Positions 16,318-25,176 of a stretch of DNA of 64,000 bases are shown here, one piece after another (the first letter of the stretch is position 1; each line of letters starts with the position of its first letter). Made by a program: the position numbers and the translations under genes. This DNA is from Clostridia bacterium (GTDB taxonomy: Bacteria > Bacillota > Clostridia > Oscillospirales > Acutalibacteraceae). The stretch is taken from assembly GCA_024404025.1 (NCBI GenBank), contig JAKSQP010000007.1, forward strand, positions 1 to 64,000, in the 5' to 3' direction. The notes under the pieces are model-generated. The model searched no databases, had not been told where the DNA came from, and saw nothing but the letters and a program-made list of their open reading frames with translations.

Positions 16318-17359
16318 ATACCGTTGTTTTTTCAAGATATGCCGAATTTACCCAACCCTGCGAGGATTCCCATGTTACATACGCCCAGCCAATTTCGGAT
16401 TTCATAACCTCAACCTTGCTGCCGTTCGGGAGCTTTGCGAGAACCTCCGAATTTATATCCGGCTTTGCTCTCATATTGAGAATACTGCCCGAGGTCTTGA
16501 CCTTATAGCTGCCTGCATCAATTGCTGCCGCAGGCTCAACCGTACTGACTTGCGCATTATTATAAACATTGCCGTTTTCAAGCTTGAGATCATAGGCATC
16601 AAACATTTCGCTGACGGTAACAAGCTTGAATCCTCTTGAAACAAGCCCCGGAATAACGATTTCGCAAAGGTCTGCGGTGAATTCATAAATATCGTGCATC
16701 AAAATGATGTCGCCGCTTTCGGCCTGCGCAAAAACATTTTCCGCAATCTGATTAAGCTCTTTCGTTCTCTGCTCTGCGCTTCTGCCCTTGTTTGAAGCAT
16801 CCTTGTGGCGCCAGTCGTTTGTATCAATCGACCACTGAATGAGCGGCATTCCGATTTCGTCGGTTACATTTTTATAGTTTCCTCCGGGCGCCCTGAAAAG
16901 CTTCGGTTCAACCCCGGTTATTTCCTTGAGCTTGATATTCGGAGTGCGGATCTGGTTTTTCCTCTCTTCGGCGCTTATCTTCGTCAGATTCTTGTGATCT
17001 TTTGAATGATTTCCTATCTCGCATCCCATATCAATGGCACGCTTGAGAGTTTCTTCATTTCCGTCAAGATTATATCCTACAACAAAAAAGGTTGCCTTTC
17101 CGCCGTTCTTTTCAAGGGTGTCAAGAATTCTGTTCGTTGTTTTGGAATAAGGTCCGTCATCAAATGTCATGGCAATAAGCTTGTCATTTTTTGAATATTT
17201 TTTTTGCGGCTCGGTTGTCTGAATCTCCGTTGACGGACCTTCCGTTATCTTGGAATCGTTGATTCCGTTTTTATTACCGTTATTTCCGCAAGCGGCGAAA
17301 ACAAAAGCAATAATCAGAAGAAGCGAAACAACCGATAACACCTTTCTGTTTTTTTTCAT
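16316..17359 (-). CDS. Polysaccharide deacetylase lipoprotein with SH3 domain
   Basis: A 347-aa lipoprotein (lipobox ending AAC, Cys24) with a NodB deacetylase domain (about residues 58-250) and a C-terminal bacterial SH3 domain (about 283-345). Active-site motifs are complete: TFDDGP, the HSKDH metal pair, RAPGG, DTNDW and ILMHD. It should remove acetyl groups from peptidoglycan or another wall glycan outside the membrane. The SH3 domain would bind the wall. ATG at 17359 has a CGGAGG ribosome site. It is monocistronic, sharing a bidirectional terminator with the lipase-like gene. Confidence 0.93.
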   Translation of the reverse strand: MKKNRKVLSVVSLLLIIAFVFAACGNNGNKNGINDSKITEGPSTEIQTTEPQKKYSKNDKLIAMTFDDGPYSKTTNRILDTLEKNGGKATFFVVGYNLDGNEETLKRAIDMGCEIGNHSKDHKNLTKISAEERKNQIRTPNIKLKEITGVEPKLFRAPGGNYKNVTDEIGMPLIQWSIDTNDWRHKDASNKGRSAEQRTKELNQIAENVFAQAESGDIILMHDIYEFTADLCEIVIPGLVSRGFKLVTVSEMFDAYDLKLENGNVYNNAQVSTVEPAAAIDAGSYKVKTSGSILNMRAKPDINSEVLAKLPNGSKVEVMKSEIGWAYVTWESSQGWVNSAYLEKTTV

Positions 17360-17521
17360 ATAAAAGACCTCCGATAAATAATATAGTTATTATAAGCATT
17401 CGGTTTCATTTTATTATTCTTTTTGAGAAAAATGTCGCAATTGTAACTATTTTTAACTATTTGATATAATTGTAAATAAAATCGTCACTTATTGAATAAA
17501 TTTGGAATTTCCCGTTTTCTC

Positions 17522-17550
17522 TTGCAAAATACGGAAGAATAATATAAAAT
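17522..17550 (+). promoter_or_regulatory. Promoter of the Tim44-like gene (with a second candidate upstream)
   Basis: TTGCAA (17522-17527), 17 bases, TAAAAT (17545-17550) lies close to the ribosome site at 17568. An extended -10 TGATATAAT at 17462-17470 with TTGTAA at 17441-17446 is a second candidate giving a leader of about 105 bases. Confidence 0.45.
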
Positions 17551-17580
17551 ATAATCATAATTTGTTTGGAGGTGTCTCCT

Positions 17581-18555
17581 TTGAAGCGTTTAAAATATTT
17601 TCTCATTGCCGTTCTCGTTATTTTCGCTTTTATCGTTCCCGGCCACGCCGATTTCGGCGATTTCGGCGGAGATTCGGATTTCGGCGGAGGTTTTGACAGC
17701 TACGACTCCGGCTATGATTACGATTCCGGTTATGATGATTATGATTATGACGATGATTATGATTATGACGATGATTATGATTATGACAGCGGCTATAACG
17801 TAAATCCGGGCTATTCATCGGGAACTGTTTCAAGCAAAGAATCCGAGGGCAACCCGATTGTCGGCGCTTTTGTTCTGATTGCATTTGTTGCGATAATCAT
17901 TATCTGCTCGAAGAAATTCGGAAAGAAAGGCTCAAATAAACCTGTTATGCCCGGCGCACAGAGAACCGATCTTTCGGCCTTCAAGCCCATGAACGAATAT
18001 ACGGATATTGATCCTGCTTTCTCGGAGCCGGAATTCACCGAAAAGCTTTCCAATCTTTATGTCAGATTCCAGAACTCCTGGCAGGATAAGAAGCTTGACG
18101 ATGTCAGACCTTATCTCACCGACGCATTCTACGCCCAACTTGACCGCCAGCTTGATGCTTACAGGCGCAACCGCCAGACCAACCGTATTGAGAGAATCGC
18201 CGTTCTCGGCGTTAACTTGAGAGGCTGGAAGCAGGAAGACGGAAGGGACATTATAGTCGCCGAGCTTCAGACAAGGATCGTTGACTATGTTGTTGATGAC
18301 AACACAGGAAATATCATAAGAGGCAATGCAAACGCAGAGAAATTCATGACCTATGAATGGACTCTCCAGCGCACATCCGGAATGACCTCAACAGAATCTT
18401 CCGGTGTAACGACCCAAAGCTGCCCGCATTGCGGCGCACCGGTCAACATCAACAACGCCGCCACCTGCGAATATTGCGGCGCCGTGCTCACTTCAGACAC
18501 ATTCGACTGGGCAGTCAGCGGCATAAAGGGACTTTCACAAAGAACATCAAATTAA
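17581..18555 (+). CDS. Membrane protein with Asp/Tyr-rich exterior, Tim44-like domain and zinc ribbon (TTG start)
   Basis: A 324-aa protein. A TTG start is chosen because GGAGGTG lies 6 bases before it and a signal peptide (residues 1-23, ending GHA) follows at once. Residues 24-85 are a low-complexity Asp/Tyr/Gly segment encoded partly by three perfect 18-base repeats. A transmembrane segment follows (about 98-115). Then comes a Tim44-like domain (about 135-255, with RFQNSWQDKKLDDVRPYL and FMTYEWTLQR). A C-terminal zinc ribbon follows (CPHCGAP...CEYCGAV, about 280-300). If the signal is cleaved, the acidic segment is outside and the Tim44-like and zinc-ribbon parts inside. The role is unknown. 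Confidence 0.82.
   Translation: MKRLKYFLIAVLVIFAFIVPGHADFGDFGGDSDFGGGFDSYDSGYDYDSGYDDYDYDDDYDYDDDYDYDSGYNVNPGYSSGTVSSKESEGNPIVGAFVLIAFVAIIIICSKKFGKKGSNKPVMPGAQRTDLSAFKPMNEYTDIDPAFSEPEFTEKLSNLYVRFQNSWQDKKLDDVRPYLTDAFYAQLDRQLDAYRRNRQTNRIERIAVLGVNLRGWKQEDGRDIIVAELQTRIVDYVVDDNTGNIIRGNANAEKFMTYEWTLQRTSGMTSTESSGVTTQSCPHCGAPVNINNAATCEYCGAVLTSDTFDWAVSGIKGLSQRTSN
17734..17787 (+). repeat. Three perfect tandem copies of an 18-base coding repeat
   Basis: The unit GATGATTATGATTATGAC occurs three times without mismatch (17734-17751, 17752-17769, 17770-17787) and encodes DDYDYD each time. Identity at third positions indicates recent slippage or expansion. Confidence 0.92.
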
Positions 18556-18571
18556 AAAATATCATAACAAA

Positions 18572-18607
18572 AACGGCTTTAAGATTTTCTCTTAAAGCCG
18601 TTCATTT
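18572..18607. terminator. Bidirectional terminator, Tim44-like gene / LRR gene
   Basis: AACGGCTTTAAGA (18572-18584) and TCTTAAAGCCGTT (18590-18602) make a perfect 13-bp stem with a TTTTC loop. It lies between the convergent stops at 18555 and 18621. The plus-strand tail is TCATTTTATTTG and the minus-strand tail TTTTGTTATG. Confidence 0.8.
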
Positions 18608-18620
18608 TATTTGATCTGTA

Positions 18621-20192
18621 TCAATACCAGAAAATGCCGAGCAGAAGAATTCTTATTATCTGCTGCCACCAGGCATAAGAAACACTGACCTTGAATGAAG
18701 TTTCTGCGCCTGCAAAAGAAACGGAGATATTCTTTGTTCCGACTGAATCAAAATATGCAGGAGCTGCGGTATATCCCGATTTCACTTCCTCGGATGTGAA
18801 ATCATTATATTTTACCGAAAGCACAAGTCCGTCTGTTTCAAGATTCTGTTTATAATAATAACTCGTTTTCTTCGGCATTGATTTGACCGAGATCGAAATA
18901 ATTTCTCTGCTTCCCGTCACCGTGCAGTCAACGCCGTTATCAATGCAATATTTATGCGCCGCAGATCCGATTTCAACCGTCGGTTTGATTGAAGTGCAGC
19001 CAAGAAAAGCATTTTCTCCGATGGAGGTTACTTCTTTTGGGATCACGATATTTTTAAGAGAAATGCAGCCGTCAAAGGCTCCCATCCCTATTGATCTGAC
19101 GCTTGACGGAATTATTATTTCCGAAAGCTTTTCGCATCCCTCAAAGGTTTTGCTGTCAATAAGAGTTATTCCGTCGTTAAGAGTAACTTTTTCAACACCG
19201 GACTGATAAAACGCTCCCTCAAAGCTTTTAAGAGATGCGGGCAGAGAAATCTCTTTGAGAGACGGGCATCTGGCAAATGCCATTGAGCCTATTGATGTCA
19301 CTCCGCCGGAAATTACGGCATCCGAAAGAGCCGGGCAATCGCAGAATGCGTATGTTGAAATCGTTTTAACTCCGCCCGGAATTATAACTTTTTTAACAAC
19401 CGTATTTGCGCCTGCGGCAAAATCGCCGATCGTTTCCGTTCCTGCCGGAATCGTGATTTCTTCTTCTTTTTTGCCGTTCGGATATTGAATCAGCGTTTTG
19501 CCGTCTGCGGAATAAAGCATACCGTTTATTGCTTTATAATCCGTGTTAAGCGCATCAACTGCGAATTCTTCAATGCCTGAACAGTTTGCAAAAGCATTCT
19601 CGCCGATTGAATAAACATTCTTCGGAATGGTTACCGAGGTCAACGACGAGCAGAGCGAAAATGCGTCCGGCCCGATAACGGTCACGCTCTGCGGAATTGC
19701 AGCATTTTTAAGCTTTGAGCAACCGTTAAATGTTTCCTGCGAAATGCTCGTTATCTGATTCGGAATATTTATTTCTTCAAGATCCGGGCAATTTTTGAAC
19801 GCCCTCTTGCCTATCTGACATTTTTCCGAATTTATTGTAACCTTGTTGAGAGCGGCGCAGTTTTCAAATGCCGAATCTTCAATTCTGGCAACCGATTCCG
19901 GAATAACCACCTGCGTTATTTTCTCTTTTCCCTTGAAAACCTCTTTTGAGATCAGAACAACGGGAACTCCGTTTATTTCGGGCTTGATTTCAACCTTTCC
20001 CGATACGGTGGGCATACAATATTCAACCTTATAATATTCCCCGAAATTTCCGTTGACATCTTTAAGATTTGCCGATGAATATGTTATTCCGTTTTCGCTC
20101 ACCGCAGGATAGGCAAATGCGGTTACGCAAACAAAGGTAAGCATCAGAACAACGGAAATAAAGAAAGCAGAAAACCTATATATTTTTTTCAA
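18621..20192 (-). CDS. Secreted BspA-type leucine-rich repeat protein (TTG start)
   Basis: A 523-aa exported protein. The TTG at 20192 is chosen because GGAGGTG precedes it at good spacing and a signal peptide (LKKIYRFSAFFISVVLMLTF) starts there. From about residue 75 to 415 it is built of LRR_5/BspA repeats of the type F.GC.SL..V.IP..V..IG..AF. A bacterial Ig-like domain (about 425-500) follows. It ends in an aromatic tail, WWQQIIRILLLGIFWY, and has no sortase motif. BspA-like proteins mediate adhesion in other bacteria; that role here is inferred. The gene stands alone with its own promoter and a shared terminator. Confidence 0.87.
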   Translation of the reverse strand: MKKIYRFSAFFISVVLMLTFVCVTAFAYPAVSENGITYSSANLKDVNGNFGEYYKVEYCMPTVSGKVEIKPEINGVPVVLISKEVFKGKEKITQVVIPESVARIEDSAFENCAALNKVTINSEKCQIGKRAFKNCPDLEEINIPNQITSISQETFNGCSKLKNAAIPQSVTVIGPDAFSLCSSLTSVTIPKNVYSIGENAFANCSGIEEFAVDALNTDYKAINGMLYSADGKTLIQYPNGKKEEEITIPAGTETIGDFAAGANTVVKKVIIPGGVKTISTYAFCDCPALSDAVISGGVTSIGSMAFARCPSLKEISLPASLKSFEGAFYQSGVEKVTLNDGITLIDSKTFEGCEKLSEIIIPSSVRSIGMGAFDGCISLKNIVIPKEVTSIGENAFLGCTSIKPTVEIGSAAHKYCIDNGVDCTVTGSREIISISVKSMPKKTSYYYKQNLETDGLVLSVKYNDFTSEEVKSGYTAAPAYFDSVGTKNISVSFAGAETSFKVSVSYAWWQQIIRILLLGIFWY

Positions 20193-20226
20193 AAGTGTCA
20201 CCTCCGTTTTATCAGGCTCTGTTTGA

Positions 20227-20255
20227 ATTATACAGCATTTTGTTCCGAAAATCAA
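20227..20255 (-). promoter_or_regulatory. Promoter of the BspA-type LRR gene
   Basis: On the minus strand TTGATT (20250-20255), 17 bases, TATAAT (20227-20232), about 35 bases before the TTG start. This also argues against the longer reading frame that would begin inside the promoter. Confidence 0.65.
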
Positions 20256-20292
20256 TAGAAGCATTTACAAGACAAAAAACATTTATCCTCTG

Positions 20293-20321
20293 TTGACATT
20301 TCTATCTTTATATTCTAAAAT
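20293..20321 (+). promoter_or_regulatory. Promoter of the phosphoesterase-glycosidase operon
   Basis: TTGACA (20293-20298), 17 bases, TAAAAT (20316-20321). The leader to the ATG at 20418 is about 90 bases. No operator-like dyad is obvious near it. Confidence 0.6.
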
Positions 20322-20417
20322 AAATCAAGAATCATAAGCCTTGCAATGACTATGACGCTGTCAGGCGGAAAAAGAGCCGTATTCAGGGTGGGTTCTATTA
20401 CCTTAAGGAGAAAAGAA

Positions 20418-22073
20418 ATGCCCCGAAACTGCGAAAAACCCGAAAGAGGCTCCAAAAAAAATCCCGACCACATCATGCTGTCCTTCTGCGGAAACGCAGA
20501 AACCGAAATGGCGGTTATGTGGCGCACCGATGCTGAAACAAAAGACGGATATATCCTTTTCGGAGAAGAAAATTCGAAAAAAATCAAAGCGTGTGATATT
20601 CACGAAACCGTTAAAACCGATATTGACGAAAGCACCTATCACTGGGTGAGGCTGAAAGACCTCAAACCGTCAACAAAATATTATTATACGGTCGGAAATG
20701 ATGAATTCCGGAGCGAAGAATTTTCATTTGTTACCGCAGATGAAAAAACCGAAAATTTCAGCTTTCTTGTCATCACCTACCATCAGAAGGGCTCTCCCTG
20801 TCTGCTTCCCGATTATTCATCAGTCGGAGAAATGCTGAAAAAAGCATTGAATGAGCATCCCGAAGTGAAGTTTATTTTCACTATCGGCGATAACTGCGAC
20901 AACGGCCAGAACGATCTTCAATGGAACGGAATGTTTGAAGGGCTGAAGGGAGTTATCGAAAGCGTACCTTATATGATGACCACCGGCAATCACGATAACC
21001 GGGGATTCATAACATATTTCCCCGAACCGACGGGCAAGTTTTATCTTGAGCACGCCGATTTCTTTGATTTTCAGTTCGGAAATGCCTATCCGAAGAACGG
21101 TCCGGACGGCTACACGGGCGAAAATTATTCGTTTGACTTCGGCAATGCTCATTTCACGGTCATGGGAATCAACGCTCCCGAAAAGGTTTCGGAATGGGCG
21201 TATGAAGATATAAAGAACAGCAACCGTCTGTGGAAAATCGGCTCATATCATTTTCCGATTTATCCCGTTATGCCGGAAGGTCAGAATGATGACGGCTATC
21301 CGTGGCTGCGAAAACCCATTGAGCAAGGCAGACTTGATCTGCTCTTTGCAGGCCACGAGCATTCATTTGCAAGAACATTTCCGACGGTCAACGACGAACT
21401 TTTTGACAGACCGTCGCAGGGACCCGTTCATTATATTGCCGGCAACGGCGGCGGAAACATCTATCATTCAAACTGCCAAAAGGTCTGGCACTCCTGCTTC
21501 TTCCCGCAGGAGGAACGCACCGGAATGTATACAATAGTCGAAATCAACGGCAGCGTTCTTACCGCATCGGCCTATATGGCAGACGGCAGAACAGTTGATG
21601 TTTTCACAATTGATAAAGAGAAAGACATTATAACGCCATACTCACTTGCTCCCGTTTATGACCGCACGAAAATGTGCTTCAAGGGCAGAATGCTTGAGCT
21701 TTCGGCAAGGGGCGTTTACCCCGAAAAGAAAAACGGAATCTGGTTTGCTCCTTTCGGCGTTATGATCCAGGCAATCGGCGGCAAGGTCATCAAAGAAGCC
21801 GATTCGCTCTTCTGCGAAGCGTATTCACACAATGCGCTTTTCCGAATCGGAGAAAAATCCGTGCGCACGGATCTCGGAACGGTCGAGCTACCCGAAGAAC
21901 CTTATTTCGTTGACGGGCAGATGTTCATTCCCGTTGAGGAAAGCTCAAAAATTTTCGGAATGACATGGTATTATTCGGAACGGAACAATTTCATCAACTG
22001 GAATACTCCGAGCGAAGACAAACCGCTCTGCAGGCATCCTTTAAATCGAAAAAATATTAAAAGGAGATTTTAA
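20418..22073 (+). CDS. Purple-acid-phosphatase-like metallophosphoesterase with altered motif I
   Basis: A 551-aa protein without a signal peptide. Residues 15-105 resemble the fibronectin-like N-domain of purple acid phosphatases (EMAVMWRTD..YILFGEE, LKPSTKYYYTVGN). The calcineurin-like domain has IGDNCDNG (157-163), TGNHDN (189-194), SYHFP and GHEHSF, but motif I reads FLVITYHQ, so the usual metal-binding Asp is Thr120 while His122 remains. The last 120 residues resemble a copper-amine-oxidase N-domain-like fold (FVDGQMFIPVEESSKIFG). The start at 20418 follows AAGGAG at 20405; an upstream in-frame ATG at 20346 lacks one. It is first in a three-gene operon, 1 base from the next gene. Confidence 0.8.
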   Translation: MPRNCEKPERGSKKNPDHIMLSFCGNAETEMAVMWRTDAETKDGYILFGEENSKKIKACDIHETVKTDIDESTYHWVRLKDLKPSTKYYYTVGNDEFRSEEFSFVTADEKTENFSFLVITYHQKGSPCLLPDYSSVGEMLKKALNEHPEVKFIFTIGDNCDNGQNDLQWNGMFEGLKGVIESVPYMMTTGNHDNRGFITYFPEPTGKFYLEHADFFDFQFGNAYPKNGPDGYTGENYSFDFGNAHFTVMGINAPEKVSEWAYEDIKNSNRLWKIGSYHFPIYPVMPEGQNDDGYPWLRKPIEQGRLDLLFAGHEHSFARTFPTVNDELFDRPSQGPVHYIAGNGGGNIYHSNCQKVWHSCFFPQEERTGMYTIVEINGSVLTASAYMADGRTVDVFTIDKEKDIITPYSLAPVYDRTKMCFKGRMLELSARGVYPEKKNGIWFAPFGVMIQAIGGKVIKEADSLFCEAYSHNALFRIGEKSVRTDLGTVELPEEPYFVDGQMFIPVEESSKIFGMTWYYSERNNFINWNTPSEDKPLCRHPLNRKNIKRRF

Positions 22074-22074
22074 T

Positions 22075-25000
22075 ATGCTTTATAAGAAAAATTCGGCGCC
22101 CGTTCTTTCAGAAGAACTTTTCAAAAATCCTACCTGCGAATACAGAGGAACGCCGTTCTGGGCATGGAACAGCGAGCTGAAGCTTGATGAGCTTGAAAGG
22201 CAGATCGATATTTTCAAAAAAATGGGTCTCGGAGGCTTCCACATGCACGTGCGCACCGGAATGTCTACTCCCTATCTGACAGAAGAATTTATGGATCTCG
22301 TCAAGGGCTGCGTTAAAAAAGCAAAAAAAGAAGAAATGCTTGCCTGGCTCTATGATGAAGACCGCTGGCCCTCCGGCGCCGCAGGCGGAATCGTTACAAA
22401 AGACGAAAAATACCGTGCCCGCTGCCTGCTCTTCACCCCAAACCCCTGCTCGCTTGATGACATCGGCGAGGCCGATGTTATTGACGCCTGCGCAGAGGGC
22501 GGAAGAAACGGCAGAGGCCATCTGATAAGCTGCTATGATGTCTGCCTTGACAGCAACGGCTATCTCGCTTCATATAAGAGAATTGGCGAAAACGAAGAAG
22601 CAAAAGGTACAAAATGGTATGCCTATCTCAAAATCCACGCTTCTTCCTGCTGGTATAACGGCCAGAGCTATGTAAACACCCTTGATAAAAAATCAATCGA
22701 ACGCTTCGTCGAGGTTACTCACGAAAAATATAAAGAGGCTGTCGGCGACGAATTCGACGAAACCGTTCCCGCAATCTTCACCGATGAGCCGCAGTTCACC
22801 CGCAAAAAAGTCATGGGCAATTCAACCGACCTGGATGACATAATCATGCCCTGGACGGATTCTCTGCCCGATTCATACAAGGCGCAGTACGGCGAAGATA
22901 TTCTCGCTTCTCTGCCAGAGCTTTTCTGGGAGCTTCCCGACAAGCAGATTTCTTCAACAAGATACCATTATCATGACCACATCTGCGAGCTTTTCACTCA
23001 GGCGTTTGCCGACACCTGCGGAGACTGGTGCAAAAAGAACAACATTGCTCTTACAGGCCACATGATGGAGGAGCCGACTCTTCACAGCCAGTGTGCCGCC
23101 CTTGGCGAAGCAATGAGATCATACAGAGGCTTCGGCATCCCCGGCATTGATATGCTCTGCGCAAGATTTGAATTCACAACCGCAAAGCAGGCGCAGTCCG
23201 CCGTTCATCAGTTCGGCAGAGAAGGTATGCTTTCGGAGCTTTACGGCGTCACCGGCTGGGACTACGATTTCAGAGGCTATAAGCTTCACGGCGACTGGCA
23301 GGCATGCCTCGGCGTAACCGTCAGAGTTCCTCATCTTTCATGGGTCGCAATGGGCGGCGAAGCAAAAAGAGATTATCCCGCTTCCATCCATTATCAGTCA
23401 CCCTGGTACGGCGAATTCTCATATCTTGAAGACCACTTCGCAAGAGTCAACACCGCCATGACAAGAGGCAAGCCCGTAGTCAGGGTCGGCGTTATTCATC
23501 CCATCGAAAGCTTTTGGCTCCATTGGGGTCCGAACGACAAAACACAGCTTGAGCGTTCATATATGAACGAAAAGTTTGAAAATCTTACCTCGTGGCTTCT
23601 CAAAGGAAGCATTGATTTTAATTTCATCAGTGAATCTCTCCTCCCCTCGCTCTGCGAAAAGGGATCGGCTCCCCTCAAGGTCGGCTGCATGGAATATGAT
23701 GCCATTGTTGTGCCCGATTGCGAAAGCCTGCGTGCAACAACGGTTGAGCGCCTGGAAGCCTTCCTCAATGCGGGCGGCAAGCTCATATTCATGGGCTTAG
23801 CTCCGACGGTCAGTGACGGCGTATTCTCCGACATCGGCAAAAAGCTCTATGAAAAGGCAAAAGTTATTTCCTATGACAGAGCTGAGCTTCTCAACGCTCT
23901 CGAATCGGAACGCTCCGTTACAATAAGAAACGCAGACGGCAGCCTTTCAGACGGCTTCATATATCAGCTCCGTCAGGACACTGACTGCAAGTGGCTCTTC
24001 ATCAGCCGCTGCGAAGAGCCTTATAATAAGTGCATCATCAGAGAACACCATCTTCGCATAACAATCAAGGGCGAATATATGCCGCAGGTCTATGACACAA
24101 TAAGCGGAGAAATTTATGATATTCCCTGCGAATACATAAACGGCAACACCGTTGTTGCAAAAATGCTTTATGATTATGACAGCCTTCTTCTCAAATTCTG
24201 CGAGGGCAGAAAAGCAGAAAAGACTGCAGAAGCCGAAAAAGCTCTTCCGTCAGAGGTTGTCAGCCTTCCGGACTATGTTCCGTTCACCCTTTCGGAACGC
24301 AATGTGCTTCTTCTTGACACAGCAGAATTCTCGCTTGACGGCGGCGAATTCAGAGCGGAGGAAGAAATTCTCCGCCTTGACAATATCTGCCGTGAAGCAG
24401 TCGGTTATTCCGAAAGAGGCGGCCATGTTATTCAGCCATGGTGCCTTGATGAAGAAATCCCCTCTCACAAAATCACTCTCCGCTTCAGAATCAACAGCGA
24501 TATTGATTATTCCGGCGCAGAGCTTGCCGCAGAGGATATGGAAACTCTTTCCATTCGCTTCAACGGCAAAGAGGTGAGCAACAAGGTTACCGGCTGGTAT
24601 ACAGATAAAGATATCAAGACCGCTGCTCTTCCCGAAATCAGAAAGGGCGAAAACATTCTTGAAATTGATGTTCCGTTCGGAACAAGAACAAACACCGAAT
24701 GGTGTTATATTCTCGGAAACTTCGGCGTTGAAGTCAACGGCAGAAACAAAAAGCTCATTGCTCTGCCCGAAAAGCTTGCCTTCGGCTCAATTCTCAATCA
24801 GGGTCTTCCGTTCTACGGCGGAAACATAACCTATCATCTTGAAGCCGAATCAAACGGCGCTCTTCAGATTGAAGCAACAAACTACAAGGGCACGCTTATT
24901 TCCGTTGCGGTTGACGACGCAGAAAAGGGCAAAATCGTTTATCCTCCCTATGTTCTTCTCGCAGACGGTCTTAAACCCGGCAGCCACAAGATCGACATAA

Positions 25001-25164
25001 CCCTCTTCGGCAACCGTTATAACGCCTTCGGCCCCATTCATCTCTGCAACGACAAAGAATCGTGGCACGGTCCCGGAGCATGGAGAAGCAGCGGCTGCGC
25101 ATGGTGCTATGAATATGTTCTGCGCAACATCGGCATTCTCAACAGCCCCATAATCAAAAAATAA
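22075..25164 (+). CDS. GH106-like glycoside hydrolase
   Basis: A 1029-aa cytosolic protein (no signal peptide). It begins in the style of GH106 alpha-L-rhamnosidase-related proteins: PFWAWNSEL, a GGFHMHVRTGMSTPYL block and YDEDRWPSGAAGG. Candidate acids occur in IFTDEPQF and in ELYGVTGWDYDF. The middle contains a flavodoxin-like beta-galactosidase-trimerisation-type region (VVPDCESLRATTVERLEAF). The last 250 residues look like beta-sandwich sugar-binding domains. It probably removes a terminal deoxysugar or uronate from an imported oligosaccharide; the specificity is inferred only from family resemblance. The AAAAGGAG site lies in the end of the previous gene. Confidence 0.8.
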   Translation: MLYKKNSAPVLSEELFKNPTCEYRGTPFWAWNSELKLDELERQIDIFKKMGLGGFHMHVRTGMSTPYLTEEFMDLVKGCVKKAKKEEMLAWLYDEDRWPSGAAGGIVTKDEKYRARCLLFTPNPCSLDDIGEADVIDACAEGGRNGRGHLISCYDVCLDSNGYLASYKRIGENEEAKGTKWYAYLKIHASSCWYNGQSYVNTLDKKSIERFVEVTHEKYKEAVGDEFDETVPAIFTDEPQFTRKKVMGNSTDLDDIIMPWTDSLPDSYKAQYGEDILASLPELFWELPDKQISSTRYHYHDHICELFTQAFADTCGDWCKKNNIALTGHMMEEPTLHSQCAALGEAMRSYRGFGIPGIDMLCARFEFTTAKQAQSAVHQFGREGMLSELYGVTGWDYDFRGYKLHGDWQACLGVTVRVPHLSWVAMGGEAKRDYPASIHYQSPWYGEFSYLEDHFARVNTAMTRGKPVVRVGVIHPIESFWLHWGPNDKTQLERSYMNEKFENLTSWLLKGSIDFNFISESLLPSLCEKGSAPLKVGCMEYDAIVVPDCESLRATTVERLEAFLNAGGKLIFMGLAPTVSDGVFSDIGKKLYEKAKVISYDRAELLNALESERSVTIRNADGSLSDGFIYQLRQDTDCKWLFISRCEEPYNKCIIREHHLRITIKGEYMPQVYDTISGEIYDIPCEYINGNTVVAKMLYDYDSLLLKFCEGRKAEKTAEAEKALPSEVVSLPDYVPFTLSERNVLLLDTAEFSLDGGEFRAEEEILRLDNICREAVGYSERGGHVIQPWCLDEEIPSHKITLRFRINSDIDYSGAELAAEDMETLSIRFNGKEVSNKVTGWYTDKDIKTAALPEIRKGENILEIDVPFGTRTNTEWCYILGNFGVEVNGRNKKLIALPEKLAFGSILNQGLPFYGGNITYHLEAESNGALQIEATNYKGTLISVAVDDAEKGKIVYPPYVLLADGLKPGSHKIDITLFGNRYNAFGPIHLCNDKESWHGPGAWRSSGCAWCYEYVLRNIGILNSPIIKK

Positions 25165-25176
25165 CGAGGTTTTTGT

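Noticed and set aside
17630..17884. His/Asn/Arg-rich minus-strand frame opposite the Asp/Tyr repeat segment
   Set aside because: It is the antisense reading of the 18-base repeats; low complexity explains the long open frame.
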